The notes: a model not told the origin generated them from the sequence alone. Shown: positions 37,219 through 46,674, counted from the first letter of the stretch. The stretch: 64,000 nucleotides of DNA from Companilactobacillus musae (GCF_003967595.1 NZ_BIFW01000009.1:62001-126000); one strand, 5' to 3'. Made by a program: numbers and translations.

Positions 37219-37899
37219 ATGCGTACTACTTTTGAAGAACAATTAAATAATTTACATCTACGGTTCTCAGAAATGGGTATGATGGCCAGTGAAGCCATTA
37301 TGAAGTCAGTTAAGGCTTATATTGATCATGATAAAGCTTTGGCTAAAGAAGTTATTAAGAACGATCACGTCATTAATAAACGTGAAATGGACCTTGAAAA
37401 AGAATCTTTCGAAATGATTGCTTTACAACAACCAGTTACAACTGATTTGAGAATGATTGTGACTGTTTTGAAAGCAAGTTCAGATTTAGAGAGAATGGGT
37501 GATCACGCGGTAAGTATTGCTCAAGAAACTATTCGAGTTAAGGGTGAAACAAGAATCCCTGAAATTGAAAAGTTGATTGCTGAAATGGGTGATATGGGAA
37601 CTAGTATCGTAGAAGATTCCCTTGAAGCTTATCTTAAAAAGGACAGCAAAATGGCAGAAGAAGTAGCTCATCGTGATATTGAAATTGATGCGAAGAGTGC
37701 TTTGATCAATGAGATGTGTATTAAAGATATGCAAAAGACAGTTGAGAACGTTTTGAGTGGATCTTCATACATGCTAGTTGCCAGTTATTTGGAACGTGTC
37801 GGTGATTATGCAACCAATATTTGTGAATGGGTTGTTTACTTGAATACCGGACATGTGGTAGAACTGAATCGGAAGCATATTGCTGAAATAGATGAATAA
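37219..37899 (+). CDS. phoU: Phosphate uptake regulator PhoU
   Basis: A 226-residue all-helical PhoU with two three-helix repeats (DLRMIVTVLKASSDLERMGDHAVSIA in the first, SYLERVGDYATNICEWVVY in the second), each with the metal-binding E/D-x-x-x-D signature. It signals phosphate sufficiency from the Pst transporter to PhoR and restrains uptake, by family knowledge. GGAGAAAAG precedes ATG 37219. It is the last gene of the pst operon. Confidence 0.95.
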   Translation: MRTTFEEQLNNLHLRFSEMGMMASEAIMKSVKAYIDHDKALAKEVIKNDHVINKREMDLEKESFEMIALQQPVTTDLRMIVTVLKASSDLERMGDHAVSIAQETIRVKGETRIPEIEKLIAEMGDMGTSIVEDSLEAYLKKDSKMAEEVAHRDIEIDAKSALINEMCIKDMQKTVENVLSGSSYMLVASYLERVGDYATNICEWVVYLNTGHVVELNRKHIAEIDE

Positions 37900-37928
37900 T
37901 TGAAATTTTTAGCAATGTGTAGTATATT
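37900..37928 (+). promoter_or_regulatory. Promoter for the PspC-domain gene
   Basis: TTGAAA (37900-37905), 17-base spacer, TATATT (37923-37928). Confidence 0.65.
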
Positions 37929-37954
37929 TTCTGAACAAGTTGAGGTGAAACTTT

Positions 37955-38206
37955 ATGAGAAAAAGAATCACAAGATCTAGTACTGATCGAATGCTTGCAG
38001 GTGTTTGCGGAGGATTGGGTGAGTATTTTGGAATTGACTCAACTTGGATTCGCTTGGCCTTTATCTTTTTGACACCGTTGACTTACTTTCTAACAATTGT
38101 AGTTTATGTAGTTTGCGTCTTTTCTTTTCCCGAAAAACGTAATATACAAGAAACGGATTTTAAAAAGAGACGTCGTCGGCCTAAAGCATCGAAGAAATAT
38201 TACTGA
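37955..38206 (+). CDS. PspC domain-containing protein
   Basis: An 83-residue protein with the PspC domain (RSSTDRMLAGVCGGLGEYFGIDSTWIRLAFI) containing one membrane helix, and a very basic C-terminal tail (KKRRRRPKASKK). Relatives such as Bacillus YvlC belong to envelope-stress systems. GAGGTGAAA lies upstream of ATG 37955. It is followed by a YvlD-like membrane gene 30 bases on, as in Bacillus yvlC-yvlD. Confidence 0.9.
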   Translation: MRKRITRSSTDRMLAGVCGGLGEYFGIDSTWIRLAFIFLTPLTYFLTIVVYVVCVFSFPEKRNIQETDFKKRRRRPKASKKYY

Positions 38207-38236
38207 TTCAAAAAAGAGTTAAAATGAGGGTATGAA

Positions 38237-38602
38237 ATGAAGTTATTAATCAGATTGGTTATACAGACGCTGTTGTTTCTAGCAATCGCGCGAGTACTAC
38301 CAGGTATGTTTCAAATTGATAGTCTAGGGACCGCAATTTTAGCCAGTTTGGTACTGGTAATTTTGAATTGGACAATCAAACCACTGTTGCATATCATTTC
38401 TCTACCGATCACCTTTATCACGTTTGGACTATTTTCTTTCGTTATAAATGCAGTCACCTTGGAATTAACTTCTGCATTAGTAGGGTCAGCTAGTTTCCAC
38501 TTTAATGGTTTTGGATCAGCTTTGATCGTAGCCGTTATCTTGGCAATTTGTAATTCTATTATTAACAGCTATACCATGGATAATTTTCAAAGACGCGTCT
38601 AG
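38237..38602 (+). CDS. YvlD-like (phage holin family 4) membrane protein
   Basis: A 121-residue protein with four membrane helices of the PF04020 family (formerly mycobacterial 4TM / phage holin superfamily IV), akin to YvlD. Not a phage gene in this context. It follows the PspC gene and probably acts with it in the membrane. Its stop codon lies inside the terminator stem that follows. Confidence 0.88.
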   Translation: MKLLIRLVIQTLLFLAIARVLPGMFQIDSLGTAILASLVLVILNWTIKPLLHIISLPITFITFGLFSFVINAVTLELTSALVGSASFHFNGFGSALIVAVILAICNSIINSYTMDNFQRRV

Positions 38603-38616
38603 AACGCGTTTTTTTT
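38589..38616 (+). terminator. Terminator overlapping the YvlD-like stop
   Basis: AGACGCG (38591-38597) pairs with CGCGTTT (38605 on), followed by T's; the TAG stop 38600-38602 is in the loop. Confidence 0.75.
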
Positions 38617-38666
38617 GTTCTAATAATGATAAACTAATTATAAAAAAGAATTAGTGAGGGTTGGTT

Positions 38667-39626
38667 ATGACAAATTACGTTACTGTATCGCAAATGGTTA
38701 AAGATAATGAATTAAAGGTTTATAATGGCGAAGATTTGTTATCAGAAAAGAAGATTACAACTAGTGATATTTCCCGTCCAGGAATTGAGTTAACAGGGTA
38801 TTTTGACTACTATCCAAGTGAGCGTATTCAATTATTTGGACAAACTGAGTCAGCGTATTCTCGTTCAATGACTGCTAATAATCGTTATAAAGTTATGTTG
38901 GAATTGTGTCGTGAGGATACTCCGGCTTTACTTATTTCTAGAAATATCCAACCTAGTAAGGAAATTTTAAAGGCCGCCAAAAAGCATGGTGTTCCAGTTA
39001 TTGGTTCAGAATTACCAACAACTAGATTATCTAGTATGATCACTGAATATTTAGATGAAAAGTTAGCTCCTAGAGAATCAATTCATGGTGTTTTAGTTGA
39101 TGTGTATGGAATTGGAATTTTATTGACTGGTCATTCTGGTATTGGTAAGAGTGAAACAGCTTTGGAACTTGTTAAAAGAGGTCATCGTTTGATTGCTGAT
39201 GATCGTGTGGATGTTTATCAACGTGATGAAAAAACCATTGTTGGTGAAGCTCCCAAGATTTTGAACCATCTATTGGAAATTCGTGGTATTGGAATCATTG
39301 ATGTCATGAATCTTTTTGGAGCTGGGGCAGTTCGTTCTCAAAGTGAAATTCAATTGATTATTAATTTGGAAAATTGGTCAGCTGATAAGAACTATGATCG
39401 TATTGGTACCTTAGAAGACAAGCGTACTTTCTTTGATGTTGATGTACCACAAATTACTGTACCAGTTAAAGTAGGTCGTAATATCTCTATTATCATCGAA
39501 GTCGCTGCGATGAACTATCGTGCCAAGAAGATGGGTTACGATGCAACTAAAAAATTTGAAGACAATTTAGGTCTCTTGATCAAAGAGAATGAAAATAAAG
39601 CTAAGCAAGATGGAGAAGGTAAGTAA
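38667..39626 (+). CDS. hprK: HPr kinase/phosphorylase
   Basis: A 319-residue bifunctional enzyme that phosphorylates HPr on Ser46 when glycolytic flux is high and removes the phosphate otherwise; HPr-Ser-P is the corepressor of CcpA. Walker A is GHSGIGKSE near residue 152, and the family signature [19 protein letters not shown] follows. ATG 38667 has GAGGG upstream; TTG 38661 is less likely. It overlaps lgt by one base. It connects functionally with the cre site at hpf in this window. Confidence 0.97.
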   Translation: MTNYVTVSQMVKDNELKVYNGEDLLSEKKITTSDISRPGIELTGYFDYYPSERIQLFGQTESAYSRSMTANNRYKVMLELCREDTPALLISRNIQPSKEILKAAKKHGVPVIGSELPTTRLSSMITEYLDEKLAPRESIHGVLVDVYGIGILLTGHSGIGKSETALELVKRGHRLIADDRVDVYQRDEKTIVGEAPKILNHLLEIRGIGIIDVMNLFGAGAVRSQSEIQLIINLENWSADKNYDRIGTLEDKRTFFDVDVPQITVPVKVGRNISIIIEVAAMNYRAKKMGYDATKKFEDNLGLLIKENENKAKQDGEGK

Positions 39627-40441
39627 TGAATTTTGATTTATTAGCATTAAATCCGATTGCGTTTGATCTCGGGGGATTGCAGATTCACTGGTATGGAATA
39701 ATTATTGCTTTAGGAGCACTGGTTGGTGTCATCATGGCAATGCGTGAGGCCAAAAGAAGACATCTTGATCCTGACAACATTCTAGACTTAGTTTTATATG
39801 GAGTACCAATTGCATTAGTTGGTGCTAGATTGTATTACGTAATATTTGAACTACCATTTTATTTAGCTAATCCAAGTGAAATTATTAAGATCTGGCATGG
39901 TGGCATTGCCATTTATGGTGGCTTGATTGCAGCGTTTATCGTGTTATTGGTTTTATGTAAAAAAAGAAATATTTCTCCTTGGTTGATGTTAGATATTGCT
40001 GCTCCTTCGGTGCTACTTGGTCAAATCGTAGGTCGTTGGGGTAATTTTATGAATCAAGAAGCTTTTGGAGCAAAGACAAGCTTAGACTTTTTGCAGTCGC
40101 TTCATTTGCCACATTTTATTATTGAACAAATGTATATCAATGGCGCTTTTCGTCAACCAACGTTCCTATATGAATCAATGGGAAATTTGTTGGGTTTGAT
40201 TTTGATTTTAGTTTTAAGAAATAGAAAACACCTATTAAAGCGTGGCGAAGTTTTCTTAACATATCTGATTTGGTATCCAGCGGTTAGATTTTTCGTTGAA
40301 GGGATGAGGACAGATAGTCTTTATCTTTTGCCTGGCATTAGGGTTTCACAAATGTTATCATTAGTCCTCTTTATTGTTGCGATTAGTTTGTTTATTTATC
40401 GTCGTAAGAAATTAAATGAGCCTTGGTATAATGAATTGTGA
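39626..40441 (+). CDS. lgt: Prolipoprotein diacylglyceryl transferase Lgt
   Basis: A 271-residue membrane enzyme that attaches diacylglycerol from phosphatidylglycerol to lipobox cysteines, such as that of PstS here. Seven helices; signatures [13 protein letters not shown] near residue 92 and [13 protein letters not shown] near 137 (the Lgt box). The start TAATG overlaps hprK by one base with GAAGGT upstream. The hprK-lgt pair is conserved in Firmicutes. Confidence 0.96.
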   Translation: MNFDLLALNPIAFDLGGLQIHWYGIIIALGALVGVIMAMREAKRRHLDPDNILDLVLYGVPIALVGARLYYVIFELPFYLANPSEIIKIWHGGIAIYGGLIAAFIVLLVLCKKRNISPWLMLDIAAPSVLLGQIVGRWGNFMNQEAFGAKTSLDFLQSLHLPHFIIEQMYINGAFRQPTFLYESMGNLLGLILILVLRNRKHLLKRGEVFLTYLIWYPAVRFFVEGMRTDSLYLLPGIRVSQMLSLVLFIVAISLFIYRRKKLNEPWYNEL

Positions 40442-40505
40442 GCAATTTAATTGCTAAGTTTAGAAAAAATGGTAATATTTGTTGAGTAATAGGAGGTAAT
40501 CGACG

Positions 40506-41447
40506 ATGAAAACATATGATGTAGTAGTTATTGGTGCGGGTCCTGGTGGTTTGACTGCCGCCTTGTACGCTTCACGTGCTAATTTATCAGTGATGATTCT
40601 TGATCGTGGTATTTATGGTGGTCAAATGAATAACACCGCTGCAATTGAAAATTATCCTGGATTTGATTCAATTTTGGGACCAGATCTAAGTGAAAAGATG
40701 TATAAGTCTTCAACACAGTTTGGAGCAGACTTTGGTTATGGTGCCGTTGATTCAGTTGAGGATAAGGGTGATGTGAAAATCATTCATACTGATGATGGGG
40801 ACTACGAAACTAAGGCTTTGATCATTGCAACTGGTTCGCAATATAAGAAAATCGGTGTACCTGGTGAGGAAGAATTATCAGGACGTGGTGTTTCTTATTG
40901 TGCAGTCTGTGATGGAGCATTCTTCAAAGGACAAGACGTTGCTGTTATCGGTGGCGGAGATTCTGCCGTTGAAGAAGGTATTTATTTAACACAATTAGCT
41001 AAATCAGTAACAATTATTCACCGTCGTGATCAATTACGTGCTCAACAGATTTTACAAGATCGTGCATTTAAGAATGATAAAATCAAATTTGTTTGGAATG
41101 CCGATGTCAAGGAAATCACAAGTGAGGACGACAAAGTATCTGGTGTAAGATATGTTGATAAAGAGACTGGTTCTGAACATGTTGTTCCAGCTAAGGGTGC
41201 ATTTATCTATGTTGGTATTAAGCCAATGACAACTCCATTCAAGGGCCTTGGCGTTTTGGATGAAGATGGCTGGATCAATACTAATGAACATATGGAAACT
41301 AAGATTCCTGGAATCTTTGCGGTAGGTGACGTTAGAAAGAAAGATCTACGTCAAATTGCCACTGCTGTTGGTGAAGGCGGAATTGCCGGTCAACAAGCTT
41401 ATAATTACATTCAAGAACTTGCTGATGACAAGGTTACTACTAAATAA
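40506..41447 (+). CDS. trxB: Thioredoxin reductase
   Basis: A 313-residue FAD enzyme reducing thioredoxin with NADPH. The FAD glycine motif GAGPGGLTAALYASRA is at the N terminus, the redox disulfide is CAVCDG near residue 135, and the NADPH motif GGGDSAVEEG is near 155. The FAD-ribityl motif GIFAVGDVRKKDLRQIATAVGEG closes the protein. TAGGAGGTAA precedes ATG 40506. Confidence 0.97.
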   Translation: MKTYDVVVIGAGPGGLTAALYASRANLSVMILDRGIYGGQMNNTAAIENYPGFDSILGPDLSEKMYKSSTQFGADFGYGAVDSVEDKGDVKIIHTDDGDYETKALIIATGSQYKKIGVPGEEELSGRGVSYCAVCDGAFFKGQDVAVIGGGDSAVEEGIYLTQLAKSVTIIHRRDQLRAQQILQDRAFKNDKIKFVWNADVKEITSEDDKVSGVRYVDKETGSEHVVPAKGAFIYVGIKPMTTPFKGLGVLDEDGWINTNEHMETKIPGIFAVGDVRKKDLRQIATAVGEGGIAGQQAYNYIQELADDKVTTK

Positions 41448-41474
41448 TATTTTTAATATAAAAAACTAATTGAG

Positions 41475-41520
41475 GGTTATCCAAATAGATTAAATTATCT
41501 ATTTGAATAGCCTTTTTTTA
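41475..41520 (+). terminator. trxB terminator
   Basis: GGTTATCCAAATAGAT (41475-41490) pairs with ATCTATTTGAATAGCC (41497-41512), followed by seven T's. Confidence 0.85.
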
Positions 41521-41589
41521 TTACTTGAAATAACAGTAAATATTTAAATGCGGAAAAATAAAATATTTAAATTTGAATTCATTTCGTAC

Positions 41590-41606
41590 ATGTTTAAACA
41601 TATAAT
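41590..41606. promoter_or_regulatory. Palindromic operator abutting a -10 box
   Basis: ATGTTTAAACAT (41590-41601) is a perfect 12-bp palindrome sharing one base with TATAAT (41601-41606). Two AAATATTTAAAT-type repeats (about 41538 and 41562) lie further upstream. Probably the small XRE regulator's own operator. Confidence 0.55.
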
Positions 41607-41634
41607 ATGAATAAACAGTCAGGAAGTGATTCTT

Positions 41635-41889
41635 ATGCGTGAAATTGTAGATAAAAACTTAAACAAATTAATGCACGAGTCAGGCTTTAATATAGCCAAA
41701 AATCTCAAGATCCTTAGAAGAGAAAAGAACGTAACTCAAAAGGAAGTAGCTCAACATTTGAATATCGACGTCACAACTTTGTCTCACTATGAAACTGGCA
41801 TTAGAATGCCGGATATTGATACTCTCATTGCATTGGCAAAGTATTATGACACTGACATAAATACAATTATCAGTAACGATATTGACTAA
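41635..41889 (+). CDS. Small XRE-family transcriptional regulator
   Basis: An 84-residue protein that is little more than a Cro/C1 helix-turn-helix (ILRREKNVTQKEVAQHLNIDVTTLSHYETG, about residues 25-60). ATG 41635 has AGGAAGTGA just upstream; an in-frame GTG at 41626 is part of that site. A perfect palindrome next to its -10 box suggests autoregulation. It lies alone between trxB and pgm; targets are unknown. Confidence 0.85.
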   Translation: MREIVDKNLNKLMHESGFNIAKNLKILRREKNVTQKEVAQHLNIDVTTLSHYETGIRMPDIDTLIALAKYYDTDINTIISNDID

Positions 41890-41977
41890 TTTGTTGGTTT
41901 GATAACATGATTTTAAGAATCTTTTAAAGATTAATTGTTAAAGTTATGTAAATCAAATTTTAATAGTACTCTATGAT

Positions 41978-41986
41978 TGCTATAAT
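41978..41986 (+). promoter_or_regulatory. pgm extended -10 promoter
   Basis: TGCTATAAT at 41978-41986 is a perfect extended -10; the -35 region is weak. Confidence 0.65.
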
Positions 41987-41988
41987 GA

Positions 41989-42004
41989 TTGTAAGTACTT
42001 ACAA
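41989..42004. promoter_or_regulatory. 16-bp palindrome at pgm transcription start
   Basis: TTGTAAGTACTTACAA is a perfect palindrome two bases after the -10 box, covering the expected start site: a likely repressor operator. The regulator is not identified. Confidence 0.6.
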
Positions 42005-42021
42005 ATTAGGAGGACAATTTA

Positions 42022-43740
42022 ATGTCTTGGCAAGATAATATGCAACAATGGCTCGATTATAAGGACTTAGATCCTGATATGAAAGAGCAACTAAACGAAA
42101 TAAAAAAAGATCCTAAAGTAGCTGAAGAAGCATTTTATGAACCTATGGAGTTTGGTACTGCCGGTATGCGTGGTTTGATTGGACCTGGTATCAACAGAAT
42201 GAATATTTATACTGTTCGTCAAGCAACCGAAGGACTAGCCTCATTTATGGATACTTTAGATGATGCTACTAAAGCACAAGGTGTAGCAATCAGTTATGAT
42301 TCACGTTATTATTCACAAGATTTTGCTTATGAATCAGCCAAGGTTCTTGGTGTCCATGGTATTCACAGTTTTGTGTTTGATAGTTTGAGACCAACTCCGG
42401 AATTATCTTTTGCTGTAAGAAGCTTGCATACTTATGCAGGTATTATGATTACAGCTAGCCATAATCCTAAACAATATAATGGATTCAAAATTTATGGTCC
42501 TGATGGTGGTCAAATGCCCCCAGTCGAATCTGACAATATTACAAGTTTTGCTCGTAAGGCTAGTGATCTCTTTGCAATTAAAGTTAAGTCAGTGCCTCAA
42601 TTACGTGCTGAAAAATTGTTAACTTTGATTGGTGAAGATGTTGATTTAGATTATATGAAGAATTTGGAAACGGTCATTGTTAATCCTAAATTGATCCAAG
42701 ATGTTGGTGATAAGATGAAATTCATTTATTCACCACTTCATGGAACAGGTAAGATGATTGCACCACGTATTTTCCAAAAATTAGGATTTAAGAATTTTAA
42801 TATGGTAACCGAACAAGCTATTCTTGATCCAGAGTTTGCTACCACACCCTTCCCGAATCCAGAGTTTGCTCAAACATTTGATTTGGCTATTGAACGTGGT
42901 AAAAAGATTGGTGCTAATATCTTAATTGCGACTGATCCAGATGCTGATCGTTTGGGAGCAGCTGTTAGACAACCAGATGGTTCTTATAAATTAATGACTG
43001 GTAATCAAATTGCTTCAGTGCTTTTGAATTATTTGTTGCAAGCTAAGAAGAATCTCAATCAATTGCCTGCTAATGGAGCAGTTGTTAAATCAATCGTTTC
43101 GTCAGAATTGGCAACGGCAATTGCTGATAAGTATGATATTAAAATGTTTGATGTTTTAACTGGTTTTAAATATATTGCTGAAAAAATTGAAAAATTTGAA
43201 GAAACTGGTAGCAATGAATTTCTCTTTGGATTTGAAGAGAGTTATGGCTATTTAGTTAAACCATTTGTTCGTGATAAGGACGCTATGCAATCAACCTTAT
43301 TGTTGGCTGAAGCAGCGGCTTACTATGAATCAAAAGGTAAGACAATCTATGATGCACTAGAGGATCTCTATAAAGAGTTCGGTTATTATCGTGAAAAGAC
43401 TATCTCTAAGACCTTTGAAGGTATTTCTGGAAAAGATAAGATGGCTCAAATCATGAAGACACTTCGTGAAGAAGGAATTGATGAGATCAATGGTGTAAAA
43501 GTCGTTGAAACAATTGATTATTTGAATGATACTGACGTTACAGCTGAAGGTACTAAGGAAACAGGGTTACCAAAGGCAAACGTATTGAAGTATGTTTTAG
43601 CTGATGATACATGGGTTGCAGCTAGACCTTCTGGTACAGAACCAAAGATGAAGTTCTACATTGGTGTTAAGAGCGATACCGAAGAAGGAGCAGCTCAAAA
43701 GTTGGCCGATTTCGGTAAAGAAGTTGAAAGCTGGGAATAA
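42022..43740 (+). CDS. pgm: Phosphoglucomutase / phospho-sugar mutase
   Basis: A 572-residue alpha-D-phosphohexomutase interconverting glucose 1- and 6-phosphate, linking glycolysis to UDP-glucose and cell-wall polymers. The phosphoserine loop is ITASHNPKQYNG near residue 145, the metal loop is ATDPDADRLG near 305, the sugar loop GFEESYGY near 410 and the phosphate site RPSGTEPKMKFY near 535. AGGAGGACA precedes ATG 42022. It is monocistronic with a palindromic operator at its start. Confidence 0.96.
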   Translation: MSWQDNMQQWLDYKDLDPDMKEQLNEIKKDPKVAEEAFYEPMEFGTAGMRGLIGPGINRMNIYTVRQATEGLASFMDTLDDATKAQGVAISYDSRYYSQDFAYESAKVLGVHGIHSFVFDSLRPTPELSFAVRSLHTYAGIMITASHNPKQYNGFKIYGPDGGQMPPVESDNITSFARKASDLFAIKVKSVPQLRAEKLLTLIGEDVDLDYMKNLETVIVNPKLIQDVGDKMKFIYSPLHGTGKMIAPRIFQKLGFKNFNMVTEQAILDPEFATTPFPNPEFAQTFDLAIERGKKIGANILIATDPDADRLGAAVRQPDGSYKLMTGNQIASVLLNYLLQAKKNLNQLPANGAVVKSIVSSELATAIADKYDIKMFDVLTGFKYIAEKIEKFEETGSNEFLFGFEESYGYLVKPFVRDKDAMQSTLLLAEAAAYYESKGKTIYDALEDLYKEFGYYREKTISKTFEGISGKDKMAQIMKTLREEGIDEINGVKVVETIDYLNDTDVTAEGTKETGLPKANVLKYVLADDTWVAARPSGTEPKMKFYIGVKSDTEEGAAQKLADFGKEVESWE

Positions 43741-43780
43741 ATTCTTAATAGAGTTTGTAACTTTCCAGTGTATATAAATA

Positions 43781-43824
43781 AGCATCTATTTGGAAAAATT
43801 AATTCCAGATGGGTGCTTTTTTTA
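43781..43824 (+). terminator. pgm terminator
   Basis: GCATCTATTTGGAA (43782 on) pairs, with G-T pairs, with TTCCAGATGGGTGC (43803-43816), then seven T's. Repeat copy C begins directly after. Confidence 0.85.
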
Positions 43825-43825
43825 T

Positions 43826-43976
43826 GCCGCCCTCCACAACAAAGAAAATTGGGCTGGAAACGCTATGAGCACGACTTTGAGCTCGCCAACGATCTCAAAG
43901 CTCGGCCTTTGCCTAAGCAACAAATTGCTAAGGCAAATTTCATAGCTGAGCCCATTTTCTTGTTACGGAGGATGGC
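43826..43976 (+). repeat. Structured repeat, copy C
   Basis: A 151-bp element in the 373-base gap between pgm and the phosphodiesterase. The outer helix pairs AACAAAGAAAATTGGGCT with AGCCCATTTTCTTGTT. Inside are the GGAAAC/TG loop, helix GCTATGA/TCATAGC, hairpin CTTTGAG/CTCAAAG with loop containing CGCCAAC, and hairpin GCCTAAGCAA/TTGCTAAGGC with the same A-A mismatch as copy A. Ends GCCGCC...GGATGGC. The rest of the gap to 44113 holds only a TATAAT (44073). Confidence 0.75.
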
Positions 43977-44113
43977 ATTCTTAAATACCCTAAACCACCA
44001 AATATTGGGATAATATCAAATTTATGTCTCAAACTAAATTTTCTCCTCGTTACACCCATTTGCCAACTGCGATATAATATTTTCATGTAGTTTGTGAAAA
44101 GGGGAAAATAAAT

Positions 44114-45406
44114 TTGTCTAATAATCAGCATTTAGTTATTATTTCGCTTGATTCTCTGGGATTTAGAGATATTGATGAGCATCAAAGTGAATTACCAACA
44201 TTGAACAAATTAGTTAAAGGTGGAACTTGGGTCAAAAAAGTTACGGGAATTTATCCAACACTGACTTATCCTTCCCATACAACAATCATAACGGGACAAT
44301 ATCCAAGCGTTCATGGAATTGTTAATAATACTAAAATTCAGCCAGAACGCCGTTCACCAGATTGGTTTTGGTATCAAAAGGATGTTAAATCGCCAACGTT
44401 GTATGATTTAGCACGTCAAAAGAATTTAAAAACAGCAGCTTTTTTATGGCCTGTTACGGCTGGTAGTAAAATTAATTATAATTTGGCGGAAATTTTTCCA
44501 AATCGTATTTGGACTAATCAAGTTTTAGTTTCATTAAAAGCTAGTTCGCCATTATTTATTTTAGAGATGGATAAAAAATATGGTAAATTACGTCAAGGTA
44601 TTAAACAACCTGAATTGGATGATTTTATAACGGCATGTGCGGTTGATACGATTAAAAATAAGCGTCCCAATTTAACTCTGTTGCATTTGGTCGATATGGA
44701 TAGCATGCGTCATCGTTATGGCGTTCGTTCAGATGATGCGATAGATGCTTTACATCGTTTAGATCATCATGTTTCTCAAGTTGTTGAAGCTACTAAGGAA
44801 GCTGGAACATTTGAGGATACCAATTTTGTTATATTAGGTGACCATTATCAAATCAATGTTGATAAGATGATTCATTTGAATACAATGTTTGCTAAACGTG
44901 GTTGGTTAGTTTCAAAGCCGGACCAAACTTTTAAAAAGAATTGGCAAGTTATGGCTAAAACATGTGATGGTTGTACATATATTTATACTAAGAATTTTGG
45001 ACAACTAGAGCGTTTACGAGATTTGATCAGTGGGGTTGAAGGAATAGAGAAGATTTATTCTGCTCAAGAGGCTGCCAAACGTGGTGCTGATCCTAAATGT
45101 ACATTGATGGTTGAGGCCAAAGCTGGTTATTATTTCACAGATGAAAGTGATCGAGCTAGTGTTGTGGAGAAAGTTTTGCCAGAAATGATGGGCGACGCTG
45201 ACCGTTATCAAGGTGTTCATGGCTATGATCCTAATAAATCTGGTTATAAGACGACAGTTATTTTTAATGGACCAATGATTAAATCAAATCATACGGTTGA
45301 AAAAGCTAACTTAGTTGATGAAGCACCAACGTTTGCTAAACTATTAGGCTTGAAATTTCCAGAACCTTTGGCAGGGCAAGCTATTGATGATGTCTTTTTA
45401 AATTAG
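44114..45406 (+). CDS. Alkaline phosphatase-superfamily phosphodiesterase
   Basis: A 430-residue type I phosphodiesterase/nucleotide pyrophosphatase-like protein. The metal and nucleophile region is ISLDSLGFRD followed by YPTLTYPSHTTIITGQYPSVHGI, where a threonine serves as nucleophile; later metal ligands are in HLVDMDSMRHRYG and LGDHYQ. There is no signal peptide, so it is probably cytoplasmic. It starts at TTG 44114 behind AAGGGGAAA. It is followed 15 bases on by an MFS gene and may be co-transcribed. The substrate is unknown. Confidence 0.88.
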   Translation: MSNNQHLVIISLDSLGFRDIDEHQSELPTLNKLVKGGTWVKKVTGIYPTLTYPSHTTIITGQYPSVHGIVNNTKIQPERRSPDWFWYQKDVKSPTLYDLARQKNLKTAAFLWPVTAGSKINYNLAEIFPNRIWTNQVLVSLKASSPLFILEMDKKYGKLRQGIKQPELDDFITACAVDTIKNKRPNLTLLHLVDMDSMRHRYGVRSDDAIDALHRLDHHVSQVVEATKEAGTFEDTNFVILGDHYQINVDKMIHLNTMFAKRGWLVSKPDQTFKKNWQVMAKTCDGCTYIYTKNFGQLERLRDLISGVEGIEKIYSAQEAAKRGADPKCTLMVEAKAGYYFTDESDRASVVEKVLPEMMGDADRYQGVHGYDPNKSGYKTTVIFNGPMIKSNHTVEKANLVDEAPTFAKLLGLKFPEPLAGQAIDDVFLN

Positions 45407-45421
45407 AATTGAGGGAATTTT

Positions 45422-46666
45422 ATGGGATTTAACAAGAAACAGTGGAGCTGGATCTTTTATGATTGGGCTAATTCGGGTTATGGCATTATTGTAACGACTG
45501 CTGTATTACCAGTTTATTTTAAATCAGTTGCACAAAATGCAGGTGTATCGCAGGCTAATGCAACGGCGTTTTGGGGATATGCAAATAGTTTTGGGACATT
45601 GATTGTCTCAATATTGGCACCAGTTTTGGGTGCTTTGGCAGATTATCCACATCATAAAAAACGATTATTGAGTTATTTTTCTTTCTTAGGAATAATTATG
45701 ACTTTGGGTCTAGCAATCATGCCACCGAATCAATGGCAGTTATTGTTAGCTGTGTATATCCTGTCGATAATTGGTTATTCGGCTGGTAATTTATTTTACG
45801 ATAGTTTTTTGACCGATGTAGCGGATAATGAACATATGGATGCTTTGTCGTCAAATGGTTATGCCTATGGTTATTTAGGTGGAGTGATCGCATTTATTTT
45901 GTTCTTGGTATTACAATTAACCAGTGGTTTTGGTATGTTATCAAGTTACGGTGTGGCAAGATTTAGTTTTCTTTTAGCAGCAATATGGTGGATCGTGTTT
46001 TTTGTACCATTATTAAAAAATGTTAAGCAGGTTTATTCTTTACCAGAGAATCCTCATCCTGTGATTTCTAGTTTTAAACGAGTTTGGGGAACAGTAACTC
46101 ATCTACGTAAATATAAAGCTGCTGCTTGGTTTTTAGTGGCATATTTCTTCTATATTGATGGGGTTGATACTATTTTTACAATGGCAACTTCAATTGGTAT
46201 GGATATGGGGATTACGACCACAACTTTGATGTTGGTTTTATTAGTGGTTCAGTTGGTTGCTTTTCCATTTTCAATTTTATACGGTTGGATTGCTAATCAT
46301 TTTTCAGCCCGTAAGGGAATTCTTTTAGCAATTATTTTATATTTTGGAATTTGCCTTTATGCGTTGAAGCTTAATACGACGAAAGATTTTTGGATTTTGG
46401 CAGTATTAGTAGGGACTAGCCAAGGTGGAATTCAAGCATTGAGTCGTTCATATTTTGGTAAATTGATTCCTAAAGAGTCCGGTAGTGAGTTCTTTGGCTT
46501 TTATAATATTTTAGGAAAATTTTCAGCTGTTATGGGTCCAGTGCTGGTTGGTATTGTGACGCAAATAACTGGTAGATCAACTATTGGTGCAGCTTCTTTG
46601 AGTATCTTATTCTTGATTGGTTTGGTAATTTTTTTAATGTTGCCACGTTTAACAACGACTAAGTAA
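45422..46666 (+). CDS. MFS transporter, UMF1/Atg22-like
   Basis: A 414-residue protein with about twelve membrane helices of the UMF1 (Atg22-like) branch of the major facilitator superfamily, recognised by the start WIFYDWANSGYG and by GGIQALSRSYFGKLIPKESGSEFFGFYNI near residue 340. Fungal relatives export amino acids from the vacuole; bacterial substrates are unknown. GAGGGAATT precedes ATG 45422. It probably forms an operon with the phosphodiesterase. Confidence 0.88.
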   Translation: MGFNKKQWSWIFYDWANSGYGIIVTTAVLPVYFKSVAQNAGVSQANATAFWGYANSFGTLIVSILAPVLGALADYPHHKKRLLSYFSFLGIIMTLGLAIMPPNQWQLLLAVYILSIIGYSAGNLFYDSFLTDVADNEHMDALSSNGYAYGYLGGVIAFILFLVLQLTSGFGMLSSYGVARFSFLLAAIWWIVFFVPLLKNVKQVYSLPENPHPVISSFKRVWGTVTHLRKYKAAAWFLVAYFFYIDGVDTIFTMATSIGMDMGITTTTLMLVLLVVQLVAFPFSILYGWIANHFSARKGILLAIILYFGICLYALKLNTTKDFWILAVLVGTSQGGIQALSRSYFGKLIPKESGSEFFGFYNILGKFSAVMGPVLVGIVTQITGRSTIGAASLSILFLIGLVIFLMLPRLTTTK

Positions 46667-46674
46667 ATTTATAG

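Noticed and set aside
43768-44013. Open frame of 81 codons after pgm
   Set aside because: It spans the pgm terminator and repeat copy C; its coding look comes from the repeat.
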